Source: Bubalus kerabau (Eukaryota > Chordata > Mammalia > Artiodactyla > Bovidae). From it: 64,000 nt of DNA. The translations under genes and the position numbers were made by a program. Shown here in pieces: positions 31,630-43,377 of this stretch (the first letter of the stretch is position 1; each line of letters begins with the position of its first letter). The DNA is taken from NCBI RefSeq assembly GCF_029407905.1, contig NC_073627.1:47609001-47673000 (forward strand), given 5' to 3'. The notes below the pieces were generated by a model. The model made no database searches. It was not told the origin of the DNA and saw only the letters and a program-made list of their open reading frames with translations.

Positions 31630-32029
31630 CATAGGAGGGATGCAACTGGGGACCACCATGATATCTTCTGGGGTGTATTTTTCCAAAGTTCTCAAAATCA
31701 AGTGAAGTGGAACACAACTGGCAAAGCAGGGGTTCTGACTTTGGGGTTAAGAGCCTCGATATTCCCACCCAAGACTAAATGCCTCAGCAGGAACAGAAAT
31801 TAGCAAATTCATTCATTAAGGGCTCATTGACACTTCTATTATAAAGACTAATCATTTGTTTTTATTGAGATCTTTTCCCTTAATTAAAGCCATTAGCACC
31901 AATGAGTAACCATCGATCAATCAACAAGCTTTCTTAAATGCTCCGACTTGTCCTGATTGCCACTGAATAGAGTCCGATTTTACCTCTTAAGTATCTCTCC
32001 AAGTTGTCCATTTGTATGCCCCCTCCAGA
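31630..32029. other. AT-rich candidate conserved non-coding segment
   Basis: 31795-31990 is single-copy, AT-rich and rich in homeodomain-like words (ATTCATTAAG, TTAATTAAAG, CATTAGCACCAATGAG, CATCGATCAATCAA). No open frame or repeat. Sequence character resembles deeply conserved developmental enhancers, but conservation cannot be seen here. Confidence 0.35.
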
Positions 32030-32500
32030 GAGGCCAGTCTAGTCCAAGCCCACATCCTTTCTCACCAGGACCACTCTGATAGCCTCCGGGCTGAACTCTG
32101 CATCACTTCTTGCCTGGTGCTGTGTCTCTGCCCCATCACCTCCTGCTGCACTCACTCTTCCAACAGCCTCGTGTGGTCCTTCGTCCGTGTCTACTCCCTT
32201 CTGCTGCAGAATTTTATCTGCTGTTTCTCCTTCTCTCAGTCTTTATCCACCCACCCCCATCTCCAGGCTCATCAGATCACACTTACTAGTCAGCTGTCAG
32301 CCCACATGTCAATCCTCAGGGAGGACTTCCACGTTCCCCCAGCTGGACCAGACCCCACCAGTTGTACTCTGGTGTACTCTGGTAAACTGGCATTGGCCCA
32401 GTTTCTTTAACGTGCTTGCTTAGTTGATGTTTATCTTCTCTCCCTTAGCTGGTGAGCTCTACAGAAGCAGAAACTAATGTCTTATTCACACTTGGTTTTG
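32030..32500 (+). mobile_element. L2 LINE 3' portion
   Basis: 'gcccacatgtcaatcctcagggaggacttccacgttcccccag' matches the L2 phrase 'aaatgtcacctcctcagagaggccttccctgacca', and 'tagctggtgagctctacagaagcag' the following 'gtgagctccatgagggcag'. A tandem 'ctctggtgta' duplication lies at about 32366-32384. Confidence 0.58.
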
Positions 32501-33714
32501 GGATGGGGACCAGGGTGACACATCCTTTAAGGAGGCCTTCACTCTCGAGTGCTAACTCTGAGCTTTTATGAGTCAAAGCTTTTGGGCCTCCTTAAATCTT
32601 GCTTTTGGGCCATCACTCACCTACCACAGTCCTACTGCGGCTTGGTTTGCCAACACTTAGCCTGAGACCCCCATGGGGAAGGTACACTCATAGATACTTG
32701 TAGAATAAACGCATGGGAGACAGAAAGACTCAGGAAATGGAGCTAGTTAGCAGGTTGTGCCTAAGGTAGAGAAGAAAATAGAAGAGCTTAAACCATGTAG
32801 CGGCAGGCAGGGGACGGGGGACAGCGGATGTGAGACAATCTGGAGGATGGAGGAGAGGGGATGGGGTGGCATTTTGGGTGCTCATGATGGGAAGGGAATG
32901 TTTCTAGGTTGGTAACTGGCAGTGCCCATGGAGAGGGGTGAAGTTGAGCTGACTGTCCCCTGAGAGGACCCCTTCCTGCTCCCACCTCAGAGGCTGCAGC
33001 TGGGGCTTGATTAGGACCTCTCTGGGGAGGGGCATCTTTCAAGGGGGATGGGGGGGCTCTCTTCTTTCTCAGTTACCCCCCTGGGGCTCTCATGTCCCCA
33101 GAGATCACTGCAAATGGCCAAGCCTTCTAAGGTTTTTCCAGGACTCTTAGGGAGCTACCTCGTCTTTAACAAGGTCTGCTTTAACAGAGAATGCCAAACA
33201 CGTTTCTTTTTAAAATTTTAATTTTGTTCTGTCACTGATATCACCGTACGCCCCATGCTACCCCTCAAAATGACATCTTTTAATGTCCCTGGATATGCAG
33301 ATATGCCATGAGAGCAAACAGGTTCCAAAGAGTTTCTCTCTTTCCTCTGGCCCCTCTTTCTCCCTCTCCATTCTAAAGAGGACACGCAGTTAGGGTTTCT
33401 CAACCTGGATACCTCTGGACCAGATGCCCTCCCCCTGGCTTGTCAGAGGGATTGACCACCTGATGCTAATACTCCGATTTGCATTCCCAAGCATCCCTCA
33501 TCCCCTACAGCTAGGGGCAGGTGGTCAGACCACCCTCTGGGGACTTTCTCCTTAACTGAGCTGATTTACTGATTTGGAAGTCTTTTACCCTCTCTGGAGC
33601 TCAGTTAGCACAAGATGGACTTGAACTAGAAAAGATGACATATTATACTTTCATTTGAAGTGCTTCAATTCTTCTGAAAGAGACAGAGAGACATGGGAGG
33701 GGGAGTGGCCAAAG
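32501..33714. other. repeat-poor single-copy DNA
   Basis: G-rich on the forward strand around 32800-33060. 33390-33530 is weakly like an old DNA-transposon end ('agggtttctcaacctgga'). No gene supported. Confidence 0.4.
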
Positions 33715-33718
33715 AGAC

Positions 33719-33783
33719 ATAGATAGATGGCAGAATGGATGGATAAATGATGGATGGATGGATGAATAGATAGATAGACAGAT
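33719..33783. repeat. (GATA/GGAT)n simple repeat, left part
   Basis: 'atagatagatgg...ggatggataaatgatggatggatggatgaatagatagatagacag'. Its continuation (agatagatacatagatgaca) reappears after the Bov-A insertion at 33904. Confidence 0.85.
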
Positions 33784-33787
33784 GTTT

Positions 33788-33903
33788 ACTCAATAAGTCG
33801 TGTCTGACTTTTTGTGATCCTATGGACTGTAGCCCGCCAGGCTGCTCTGTTAATGGGATTTTCCAGGCAAGAATACTGGAGTGGGTTGCCATTTCCTACT
33901 CCA
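33788..33903 (-). mobile_element. Bov-A monomer inserted in a tetranucleotide repeat
   Basis: A single Bov-A unit: 'actcaataagtcgtgtctgac' to 'gttgccatttcctactcca', lacking the second monomer and tRNA part. Confidence 0.88.
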
Positions 33904-34059
33904 AGATAGATACATAGATGACAGAATTCATTCAGTTCAAGGTGGTCCAAGTCTCCTCACTGACCACTGATCTCACCCCTGCAGCGGTCAGTCAGTGTTG
34001 TGGGAGCTTCAGGGGTCTCATATTACATCCTGCAGTGAAATACAGAGACAGGAATCAAG

Positions 34060-34147
34060 GGAGACAGAGGAAAAACAGGCAGAGAGAGATACATAGGTAA
34101 GGAATGACAGAGGAGAGAGAGGGGAGAGGGGGAAAAGAGAAGGAGGG
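34060..34147. repeat. purine-rich (GA)n-like tract
   Basis: Almost only A and G: 'gacagaggagagagaggggagagggggaaaagagaaggaggg'. Confidence 0.75.
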
Positions 34148-36330
34148 TTCTGATGACATTTTGTTCCCTGACACCAAGGCTAAACATCATTTGGGGAATT
34201 GTCTGAAAGCCCAGGACTTTTTAGGGGAAGCCTGTGCTCCTTCCTGTTCTAGCTGGAACCTGTGTGGGCTTTGGGGGTGAGATACGTTAGAGAAGGAAAA
34301 TGAACTCCACAGTGGCGTGAGTCCACTTCTAACTGATGATCAAAGCAGGAAGCTGCAGTCCCCACTATTCTGTCAGGCAGAACCCCTGGGGCTCACTGTT
34401 CACTTGGGAACTGATGCCTTCTGCCTGCTACCTGCTCGTTGCACGGGAGTCTGCTGAGCCCAGCTCTCTGGTCTGACTTATCCATGCATGATACCATTGC
34501 CCTGGAGGCGACTCACATACCCATTTCACAAGTCCAAAATCAAGGCAGTCTTGATTTTGGAAGTCTTAACAGAAGTACAATTCATTAATTTTCTCATTGT
34601 CCTCCCCTCACTGAACAAATCGACCAAGCTTGGATCATTTGTCATAGTAGTCGACATTCTCACTTATTCTTTTTTCCATTTGCACTCTGGGCCCTTGCCA
34701 GTGAATAACTACTTCTTGGCATCACCAATCTTCTCTGCCTTCTCCCATGGGCCTTCATCTTTGCTATTTGATCATTCTGTTTTAATTTGGAGGGCCTGGG
34801 GACTCCTGGAGGACAGTCTCCCAGGGGGTGACTGGTTTGGGCAGTAAGCCAGACTCTGGCACCTGGGACCAGCTGCTAATTACTGCAGGTGCCTGTCGGC
34901 ACCCCGCTGGGTGTCTTGCCCACACAGGCAGCTGAGGATGGCACAGCTCTGCGGTTGCAGGAAGATGCCAATGGCTTTTTAATAGCCAGGGGCTCCTCCT
35001 CATTCATCTGTGCGTGCTGAGTTTATTTTGCCATTTGTCAATTTCTGACTCTAGGGGACCTGGGTTCAGAATGGTTCCGGCTTCAAGATTGATGATCCAA
35101 GTGAATGACAGGTCCCCCCTCTCCCCTAAACAGTTGGCGCTGCCAATAGGAAGCCCACAGCCCGCTCATCTCTGAAAGGCCCATTTCTCCACCTCTGCTG
35201 AGGCTGGAGATAAAATATTTATTTGGGATTCAACCAATACGCCCCAGCTGCCTTGCTAGACAGTGAGCAAGCTTCGAAACGAGCAAGAGCAAGCAGCTTA
35301 ATGGCTCAGCCCAAGTTTTGCTTTGCCAAAGGGAGGAAAGAGAGAAAGAAAGAAAAAGATTCCAGTCCTCTGTTTGGAGAACTCATATTCCTTGGATGGA
35401 AAGGAGCTCTTCATGGGGGTACAGTCCTTAACTGCCATTGGTAGAATTAGAATGCAGGCTCGTTTTGGGTGCTGAAGTAATAGGGTGTTTGAGAGCAGAA
35501 AACACAATTTTTCTCAAGCGGAAATGGACATTTCATAGAATCTTTCATTCCCAGCAGTTGCAAAATCTTACAATTCACCCAGTGCAAATGTGTCAGCCTT
35601 GAATCCCATCTAGATCATTACTCCCTATATTTGAAAGCTTCCAGTGATGGGGAATCATGACTAACTTCTCCAAGCAGATGCTTCCCTGCTTGGAATAATC
35701 TGTCTGCTGAAAGCATTTTTAAAAAATTGAGTTGACATCTGTCTCTCTGTAGCTTCTACCCACTGGATCCAGATTGGCCTTAGAAGCACAGAACACACAC
35801 TTTCCATTCAGCTCAGTGTCCTTCAGTTGAAAAAGAGTAATTTCATCCTCTTCAAGACTTCATTCCTCCAGGCTGTCTCCCTAGTGGGTTCTTGCTCAGC
35901 GCTGGGGATTCAAAGGTAAATAAATCCAGGGAGATCAGGGGCACGTGTCTCCTGTGACATGCTTTCAAATCCCTTCACTATGCAGCTTGTGGAGAAGAGA
36001 CCCCCATGTCCATGCTGACATTCCCACTCCTCTGCTCAATCCCTTCCTAACTCACACCCGAGAGGGTAGGGCTGACAGTTCAGGGTCCAAGACACTCGCT
36101 GAGCTGTGTTTGACGATGGGCAGGACCGCTGTGCCTGAAGAGTTGATGCCACCCTGTGGTCTTCCCTTTGCAGTCTGGCCACTTGGAAGTAAGCAGGGCA
36201 GGCAGGGCTGGAGGCTCAGGACAGGCTCACTGCACTTTACTTCTTCTGAGCCTACAGCCAGGCCAAACCTATTGCGTTGACTAAGCCATCTGAGAATCAG
36301 AAGCCATTGGCATGCAAATGTCTGCGTGAA

Positions 36331-36350
36331 TATGTGTGTGTGTGTGTAGG
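36331..36350. repeat. short (TG)n microsatellite
   Basis: Seven to eight TG units, 'tatgtgtgtgtgtgtgtag'. Confidence 0.8.
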
Positions 36351-36418
36351 TGTGGCTAACGTGTGAAATCTTATGTCGGGGGAAATCAGGACTTGTCCAG
36401 CTAGAAAGAGTGATTCTA

Positions 36419-36560
36419 GGAATTCCCTGGGTAGGGCTCTGTGCTTCCTCTGCAGGGGGCACAGGTCCAATCCCTGGTCAGGGAACTAAGATCCTGCAAG
36501 CAGTAGTAGATCATGGCCAAAAAATTATCTTTTAATTTTAATTTTAAAAAAAGAAAGAAA
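36419..36560 (+). mobile_element. CHR-type SINE, short
   Basis: 'aggaattccctgggtagggctctg', 'gcagggggcacaggtccaatccctggtcagggaactaag', A-rich tail 36530-36568. Confidence 0.85.
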
Positions 36561-36568
36561 AAAAAAAT

Positions 36569-37259
36569 GCTCCTTGTCTATCTTGTTCTTCTTCTCTGGG
36601 AATAACTCCCTAGTTTGAAAGCCCACACTGCAGAGGAACTATCAGAAGGGCAGCATTCACGAATTCCCTAGCTTCTGGCTTAGCATCACCCGGACAGCAC
36701 CAAACGTCATTCTAATCTTCAGTTTCCCTAAGCCTTAGAGTGCAACACCCAGCACTAAAATGAATACCTGCCTTTGAAAATAATGATGTTAAAAAAAAAA
36801 AAAAAGGCAGGAATATCAAACATGGAGCAGGTCCATATGCCTTGCCTGCCAGAGAAAGGTGGGGAAGCATCACTGGTACCCGCTGGTCTCTCTCCTCCTT
36901 GTCCTGGAGGAAGTGGCTACGCTGAGTGATGAATGTGTGCGTAGTCTCCTCCTTATCTTGGCTACTGATCTACGGGCAATGATGGGAAGCTGCTCAGAGA
37001 GATTGAAGCGGGTGTGATCACCGAAATCACGGCAAGAGGTACACCCGGTGAGGCTGAGGCACTTTTTCATCCATGATGAGTGCTCTGTGTAACCCCATGT
37101 TATGGCAGCACAAAGCTGGTCGGCTCTGACTGCCTGGTGGAATGATCATTAAAGAAATGACAGAGGTCTCTAATGCCAGCAAAGGTAGACGTGAGCAATG
37201 AGTAAGAATGAAGAAGCAGATAAAGACTGCATGAGAGGAAGATGACAGCATTCAAGTCT
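36569..37259. other. single-copy DNA, unidentified
   Basis: A15 run at 36791-36806. 36870-37250 has two overlapping reverse-strand frames (66 and 74 codons) and comparatively many CpGs; I do not recognise any protein and see no splice evidence. Confidence 0.4.
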
Positions 37260-38060
37260 CCATGCGTTTGGAAGACAATGCAGCAATATCTATCAAAATT
37301 AAAAAGACATCTCCTCTTTGACCAAGAAATTCCATTTTTAGGCTCTTTCTCTTATTTTCCTACAGATAGACTTGTACAGGTCAGTAAAGATGGATGTACA
37401 TGGATATTAATTGCAGCATTCTTGGCAATACAAAGACAGGAAGACAAATATAGTCAACATAAATACAAATACATTTCCATCAGCAGGGGACTGGTGACAT
37501 AAAATATGATCTATGTATATGGTGAACTACCATACAGCCTTGAAAAAGAATGAGGTCACTTTAGTGGAGCTGAAGCACAACTATCTTGGAGACACATTAA
37601 GGAAAAAACCCTACAGAACAGCATGCTTCTATCTGTGCAAAATATGAAGGTCTATTCAAAGACATGGGGGATTCCCTGGTAGCTCAGCTGGTTAAGAATC
37701 GGCCTGCAATGCAGGAAACACCAGTTCTATTCCTGGGTCAGGAAGATCTGTTAAAGAATGGATAGGCTACCTACTCCAGTATTCTTGGGTTTCCCTGGTG
37801 GCTCAGCTGGTAAAGAATCCACTTGCAATGCAGGAGACCTAGGTTCAATGCCTGGGTTGGTAAGGTCTGCTGGAGAAGGGAACGGTTACCCACTCCAGTA
37901 CTCTGGCCTGGAGGATTCTGTACAGTCCATGGGGATGCAAAGAGTCGGACACAACTGAGCGACTTTCACTTCACTTCACTTCATGCAAAGACATAAGGGC
38001 TTATATGTGTGTAGGCTATTTCTGAAAGGATACACAGATAACTGGTAATACTGTTTATTT
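37260..38060 (+). mobile_element. L1M LINE fragment interrupted by a Bov-tA dimer
   Basis: 'gaccaagaaattccatttttagg', 'ggatattaattgcagcattcttggcaatac', 'gtgaactaccatacagccttgaaaaagaatgagg' are old L1 ORF2-end/3' phrases. After the insert it resumes at 37986 ('caaagacataagggc...ctgaaaggatacacagataactggtaat'). Confidence 0.75.
37666..37985 (+). mobile_element. dimeric Bov-tA SINE with perfect target-site duplication
   Basis: Two tRNA-like heads in tandem: 37667-37789 ends abruptly at 'ccagtattcttgg', then 'tttccctggtggctcagctgg' starts the second complete unit with 'ttcacttcacttcacttca' tail. The pair lies between CAAAGACAT at 37657-37665 and 37986-37994, so it moved as one unit. Confidence 0.94.
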
Positions 38061-38071
38061 TGGGTTGGGAG

Positions 38072-38272
38072 TTACTGTTGTTCAGTCACTCAGTGTGGTC
38101 CAACTCTTTGCAACCCCATGAACTGTAGGATGTCACGCTTCCCTGTCCTTCACCATCTTCTGGAGTTTGCTCAAACTCATGCCCATTGAATCAGTGATGC
38201 CATCCAGCCATTTCATCCTCTATTGCCGCCTTCTCTGCTTGCCCTCAATCTTTCCCAGTATCAGCGTCTTTT
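38072..38272 (-). mobile_element. BovB LINE 3' fragment
   Basis: 'gttgttcagtcactcagtgtgg' to 'ctttcccagtatcagcgtctttt', corresponding to the last 200 bp of BovB. Confidence 0.9.
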
Positions 38273-38759
38273 GAGGAAATAAGCAACAGGAATGAAGCTT
38301 GTTTTTCTTTCTATACAGTTTTACATCACAGAAATTCATTAGCATAATCCTGTACTCTATTCCCGCAAAACTAGTTCATAATGAAAAGAAAGCATATGCT
38401 TTCTGCACACCTGCCAATACTGCACTTCTTACTGACCTAGATATTCAGATGAACGCCCACTGTTTGTAGGATACTGAGCTAGTCCCATTGGGAGGGAAAG
38501 TGAAAAAGATATAGTTCATGCTTTCGGGGCACCTACTATCTATATGGTGAGAAATAAATGTGTTCACTCAGTTATTCTAGAAGTCAGAGAGAACATTTAA
38601 TCTTGACTAGGGAACTGGAGCAGATTTCATAGAGCTCAACTGTAAATTATTGGTAGTAGAATTTTGAGACCTGAGGATGGACAAATGGGGTGCAGAATTT
38701 CCAATGGAGAAAACCATACGAATGAGAAATGTAGAATGGGAAATAAAAAATGATGTTGG
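38273..38759. other. single-copy DNA with a faint LINE relic
   Basis: 38440-38620 ('acgcccactgtttgtaggatactgagctagtccc') weakly resembles an L2-age element in reverse. No gene. Confidence 0.35.
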
Positions 38760-38905
38760 GGGACTTCCTAGGCAGTCCAGTGGTTAAGACTCCACACTTT
38801 CAATGCAGAGGTGCAGGTTCGATCCCCGGTTGGGGTTCTAAGATCCCACGTGCCACAGTGTGCAGCAAAACGCATACCAACGACAACAAAACAAAACCTT
38901 GCTGT
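38760..38905 (+). mobile_element. CHR-type SINE
   Basis: 'gggacttcctaggcagtccagtggttaagactcc', intact B-box-like 'ggttcgatcccc', and a 'caacgacaacaaaacaaaacc' tail. Confidence 0.88.
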
Positions 38906-40329
38906 GCCACCTGTACCTCCTCATCTGCTGGCTGAACTATCAGAAATACTTGCTTTGGGGTTAAGACATGGTTAACCTTCTGAAGTCTATGAGAATGCAT
39001 ACACTTGCTTTAGATTGAGGTTTTCAAGAGGCTAGATTCCATGGGAAAGAATGCTATAAACCAGCTCTTCTACTGTCCCCACTTGACCCCCCAAATAACT
39101 GGATTTGTAGCATTTGCCAATTCCCATGGTGTAAATATCCCCACTGTGGCTAACTTCAGGCTGCCAATACAGAATGGGAGTTGGGAAGAGACACGTATAA
39201 TCAACTCTCCTAGGCCTCAAAGAGCTTGCTTGGACATGCCACTGAATAAATGAGAATCCTAGAGCATCAGAGCCAAAAAGAACATTAAAGAAATTTAAAC
39301 TGAGCCTTAGCTATACATGAGGAAATGAAGGTGTTTGCACAATGTCAGACGAAATGGCAGAGTTTGGGACCTCATCTTCTAGGTCTTAGTTTAGTGAGAT
39401 TTCTCCTTTTCTTTGGATATCACCAATATAATAGAGGGCACAAAATAAGGGAGAGTGTAGTTTTGAAGGAAGAAGACATTATAAAGAAAAGTAGAGAGGT
39501 TTCTCTGGCAGAGCAGCAGTGGATAGGGTACCAGAATGGTCAACAGGAAGGATTTGTGCCCTGGGAGTTATATGAAAGGACCACAGCAGGGAGAAAGGGG
39601 AAGAGTCAGGAGAGATTTTAGAGGGAGGCCTTAAAAGACGAAATCCCTAATTGCAGTTATGCTCAGGACTGACTTTTCTTCCTGGAAATATAATGAACTG
39701 ATCTGATACTTGGAAGAGAGAGCTTGGGCTAGTTCCTTCCATGTCTTTGATGACCAGTGTACACTTGGGTAAGTCATTTCCTCTCTGCAGAAGTCAGAGC
39801 CTTTTTCCTTCACATGAAGCCAGGGGTGGGGTTTAGTAGATGATTTCTTGAGACCTTTCCAGTGTGACAGTCTCTGTGCCTGTGAATCAGTGGCTCAGAG
39901 AAGAAAGCCCAAGAAACATCCATGTAAGACTACAGGGAAAAAATGCAGTAAGATGGATTTATTTATTCATACCCATTGTGAGGTAGACAGAGAAATCAAA
40001 GCCACAGGAAGGCAAGTGTGAGGTTTGTTTTTGTGATTCTATGGTAGGGCCAAGGAGTGGAAAATGGATTAGGGGGAAACAGGACAGAGAATCTTCTTTA
40101 TTGTGTCATACATTAAAAAAATGTGACAACCCATGCAGAAAGCTCTTCAGTAGGGACCCATTACCTCCCGGGCAAGGTCCAAGTTCCTTTGCATGGGTAC
40201 AGAGACCTCCATTTTCTGTCCTTGGTTTATCTTTCAAATCTCCTCTCCTGAGTCCCCCAACCTAGGTAACTCTCTCGTCATTCAGATAGGGCTCTCAGAA
40301 CAGACACCGCATGCTATAATTCTTCAGGT
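38906..40329. other. repeat-poor single-copy DNA
   Basis: 39100-39200 and 39240-39400 carry phrases of unidentified ancient repeats ('ttcccatggtgtaaatatcccc', 'atgaggaaatgaagg'). A 98-codon frame at 39325-39621 has no recognised domain. Confidence 0.35.
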
Positions 40330-40560
40330 TTGAGGCCTCAGTCTTGGCACAGATCTCTGCCTGGAAAGTTCTTTCCCACCCTATCTGCTGGGCGAACTTC
40401 TACTCTATCTTTGAAATCCTGCTGCAGCTCCTCACTGTCTTTCCTAATCCTTTCTTACACAGCAGCCTTCCCCTGCTCCGCCTCCAGATAAAGATAATCA
40501 CTTCCTCCCCTGACAGGCACTGCTTCTGTGTGCATGTCATTTGAATGGCAATATGGCAAT
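40330..40560 (+). mobile_element. L2 LINE 3' portion
   Basis: 'ctgcctggaaagttctttcccaccctatctgctgggcgaacttctactc' then 'tcacttcctcccctgacaggc' follow the L2 order. Confidence 0.55.
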
Positions 40561-40771
40561 TTTGTTTAAAGTTTCTGTTTTTATCTTCCCTACTTCACGT
40601 GAGCTCAGCCAGGTCAGGAAATTCCCATCTTGGTTCATGAAGTGGAATTGATAAAAACATGTTGGACCTGGTGATGCTGGTAAAGTCAGATAGAGAGAAG
40701 GGGGAAATTGCTGCTTCAGTACCTCCCTGCCCCTACCTAGAGCTCCACCCTGAGAGAGGAAGAGTAAGGTC

Positions 40772-41048
40772 TGCTGCTGCTGCTAAGTCGCTTCAGTCAT
40801 GTCCGACTCTGTGCGACCCCATAGACGGCAGCCCACAACAGGCTCCCTCATCCCTGGGATTCTCCAGGCAAGGACACTGGAGTGGGTTGCCATTTCCTTT
40901 TCCAATGCATGAAAGTGAAAGGTGAAAGTGAAGTCACTCAGTCTTGGCTTGACTCTTAGCAACCCCATGGACTGCAGCCTACCAGGCTCCTCCGTCCATG
41001 GGATTTTCCAGGCAAGAGTACTGGAGTGGGTTGCCATTGCCTTCTCCA
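40772..41048 (-). mobile_element. Bov-A2 SINE (dimer) with CTG tail
   Basis: '(ctg)4ctaagtcgcttcagtcatgtccgactctgtgcgacc', linker 'aaagtgaaaggtgaaagtgaagtcactcagtc', second monomer to 'gttgccattgccttctcc'. Same architecture as the 7.5 kb and 51.1 kb copies. Confidence 0.95.
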
Positions 41049-41701
41049 AGGTATGCTAACCAGATGCAAAGACTTCTGCTGAAGGCCACTGGGTGTGCTG
41101 ATCTGCCAAGCCCCTCAAATTGTTTTTAGCGGAGCCCCTGAGGGAAATTGTGTGAATCTCCCAGGGTGGGAGGATTGTAAGGCTGTTGTAAATCATGTAA
41201 TGAAAGTCTTGACCAAGGTGGCTCCATGCTGGGCTCCAGCAGAGTCATTCTAACTCTCTGGAGGGGAAGATCTTTCTAGCTCCCACACAAATCCATCCCA
41301 CTGCCAAAGACTGAAATGGATGCTATATCGTGCCACCCAGATACCCCTTCAGCACTGAAAGACTTACTCCCCTACTGTCTTTTCCTTTCAACAGGTGCTG
41401 CCCTCCAGAGCAGGCCCTGATCAACTTCCTGCAAGCTAGTCTCCATCCCAGGGTTTGCTTCAAGGAGGAAGGAACTCAACCTGAAAGGATAATGTCACCC
41501 TACTATTAAGGGCTGTTAATTATTAGCAGACTGGTCAGAGTTGGTAGGCTTGGGTGGTGAGCTTCTGGGACAGCAGTAGGAACTGAGACTATAGGGAGGA
41601 GGGTGATGGCAACAGGGCAACCAGGAGAAGAAGCACAGAGAAGACTGGGATCTACCGATGTCATCGGTATAGTGTTTAGCCCTGGCAGTTGAGCAGCAGC
41701 C
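41049..41701. other. single-copy DNA, nothing recognised
   Basis: No repeats or coding frames supported. Confidence 0.4.
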
Positions 41702-41711
41702 TGCCATGGCT

Positions 41712-41834
41712 CAGTTCAGTTCAGTCGCTCAGTCGTGTCCGACTCTGTGACCCCATGGACCACAGCACACCAGGCTTCCCTGTCCATCACCAACTCCCAG
41801 AGCTTGCCCAAACTCATGTCCATCAAGCTGGTGA
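41712..41834 (-). mobile_element. very short BovB 3' fragment with target-site duplication
   Basis: 'cagttcagtcgctcagtcgtgtccgactc' to 'gtccatcaagctggtga'. TGCCATGGCT occurs at 41702-41711 and 41835-41844; the right copy overlaps BovB's own 'tgccat', a microhomology at the 5' junction. Confidence 0.9.
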
Positions 41835-41944
41835 TGCCATGGCTATCAGGGATAATTTTAGCAGCAGCGGGGAGGTGGCAGTGGGAGTGGGTGACACTTT
41901 GGATGGCACATTAATAGGGGCTTTCACCAGCTTGGTGCTGCCCA

Positions 41945-42172
41945 CCCTGTAATGTTACACATTAGATTTACTTGAAAAATACTAATTCTAGGTCTCAACC
42001 TTAAAGAGATTCTGATTTAAGTAGTCTTCAGTAAGGCTTGAGGCTTTGTATTTTTGTTGTTGTTGTTTGTTTGTTTTGTGGGGTGGGGTGAGGCAGGGGG
42101 AAGGCTTTATTTGTTTTAAATGCTCACTGGAGATGTCTAATGTGCAGTTAGGGTTGACTGAGAACTACCACT
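41945..42172 (+). mobile_element. MER5-like DNA transposon (hAT-Charlie)
   Basis: 'acattagatttacttgaaaaatac', 'aaagagattctgatttaagtagtc', 'ctcactggagatgtctaatgtgcagttagggttgactgagaactacca' follow the MER5A order. A (TTG)n tract has expanded in its middle. Confidence 0.65.
42050..42082. repeat. (TTG)n tract
   Basis: 'ttgttgttgttgtttgtttgtttt' then a G-rich stretch to about 42103. Confidence 0.8.
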
Positions 42173-43377
42173 ATAAGGAGTTATTATCATGACTGTTGTT
42201 ACTACTATTTGACTCATAATTGGCCTTTTGCCCCTTCTTCCCCAGAGTATAGTACCTTATAGTAGACTTCCCAACCTTAACCTCTGTCCCATTATGGGGG
42301 AGACCTCGTTATCCCAGTTGGGCCCAGCAAACTATGGCTGTGGCAGCTAGATGTAAAACCAATGACTCTCCTGGGGTTGACCAGATGACCGAACATTGGC
42401 ATTCACAATTATACTCCTGTTCACCCCTAGTGTAAGGCATGTAGCAGTTCAGCCCTTCAAGACGACACTGGCAGGTATGTGGCTGCTGTGTGGAAAACTA
42501 AGCAGGACAGGTTTTGCTCATAGACAAGGGCAGCAAAAAGGCCCAGGAAACATAAATGACAGCCCAGGAACTGCACCCCTTACTGTGTGGTTCAGCACAA
42601 ATCCTTTCTCCTCTCTATGCCTCAGTTTACTGCTCTGTAGAATATGGGTGGTTTATCTGGATGAATGACAATTCTGTTCAGTATGGTGCTGCCCCCTGCC
42701 CCCTCTAGGATATGCTTTAGACGGCTGACTTCATCTCCACCTTTTGTCATAGAGACACCAATGTCAAAGGCCAGGGTTCTGAGCGATGCCACTTTAGAGT
42801 GAGGGACCTGAGAGTCTGTCCTGGCTACTGCCCACCCTGGGTTGTAAGTTTCCCCATTTCTCCTCCTGCCATCCAGAACTTTAAATAGCTTCTAGCACAC
42901 TACGTGGCTGCCAGAAGTTGTAATTAAATAATGTCCAGCTCTCAAAAGGCTGTTATAAATGGTCTTTTTGTCTGCACCACTGTCTGGGAAGCCAGGAAAG
43001 AGAAACTGGAGGGTTATAAATATGAAGGGCAGAAGTTCAGTGGGGAACCTGGGGGACATCTTTTAGGGACCCTGAAAACTACTGAAGGTTTTCTTTTTAA
43101 TGTTTACACATTTGTCCATGGAGGAACTCCATGTCTTGGCTCTATGACTGGATTTGTGCGTGGGATAACCTGACAAGGGCTGGGGGAATCTGGTTCTTAT
43201 CTAGAACTGGTTCTTCTAGAATGCAATCACTACCCCCTTTCAACATCCAATCAGGAAAGTAAAAAGGACAAGACAAATGCTGGCAATCCAGACAGTTCTC
43301 AGATGAACCACTGTGATTTCCCCCCTTCCTCCCTTCCTCCTTTTCATTTGTCCTCTTTCCCTTCCAAAAAATACTCT
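42173..43377. other. single-copy DNA, nothing recognised
   Basis: About 1.2 kb without repeats I can assign. Open frames at 42396-42668 and 42931-43173 have no domain. Confidence 0.4.

Larger units (their letters stand above)
33904..36418. other. largest repeat-poor block of the window
   Basis: About 2.5 kb with only simple-sequence patches: purine-rich 34060-34147, GA-rich 35330-35362. 34860-35240 combines E-box CAGCTG, TAATTA and 'ttattttgccatttgtcaattt' words. Open frames at 34488-34847, 35945-36280 and 36052-36462 have no recognisable domain. Confidence 0.4.

Noticed and set aside
33719..33903. Regularly spaced repeats as a possible CRISPR-like array
   Set aside because: Tetranucleotide microsatellite with one SINE inserted; organism is a mammal.
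36870..37251. Two overlapping reverse-strand frames with higher CpG content
   Set aside because: Considered as an exon or a structured RNA. No recognisable protein family, no box C/D or H/ACA or other RNA signature that I could verify.
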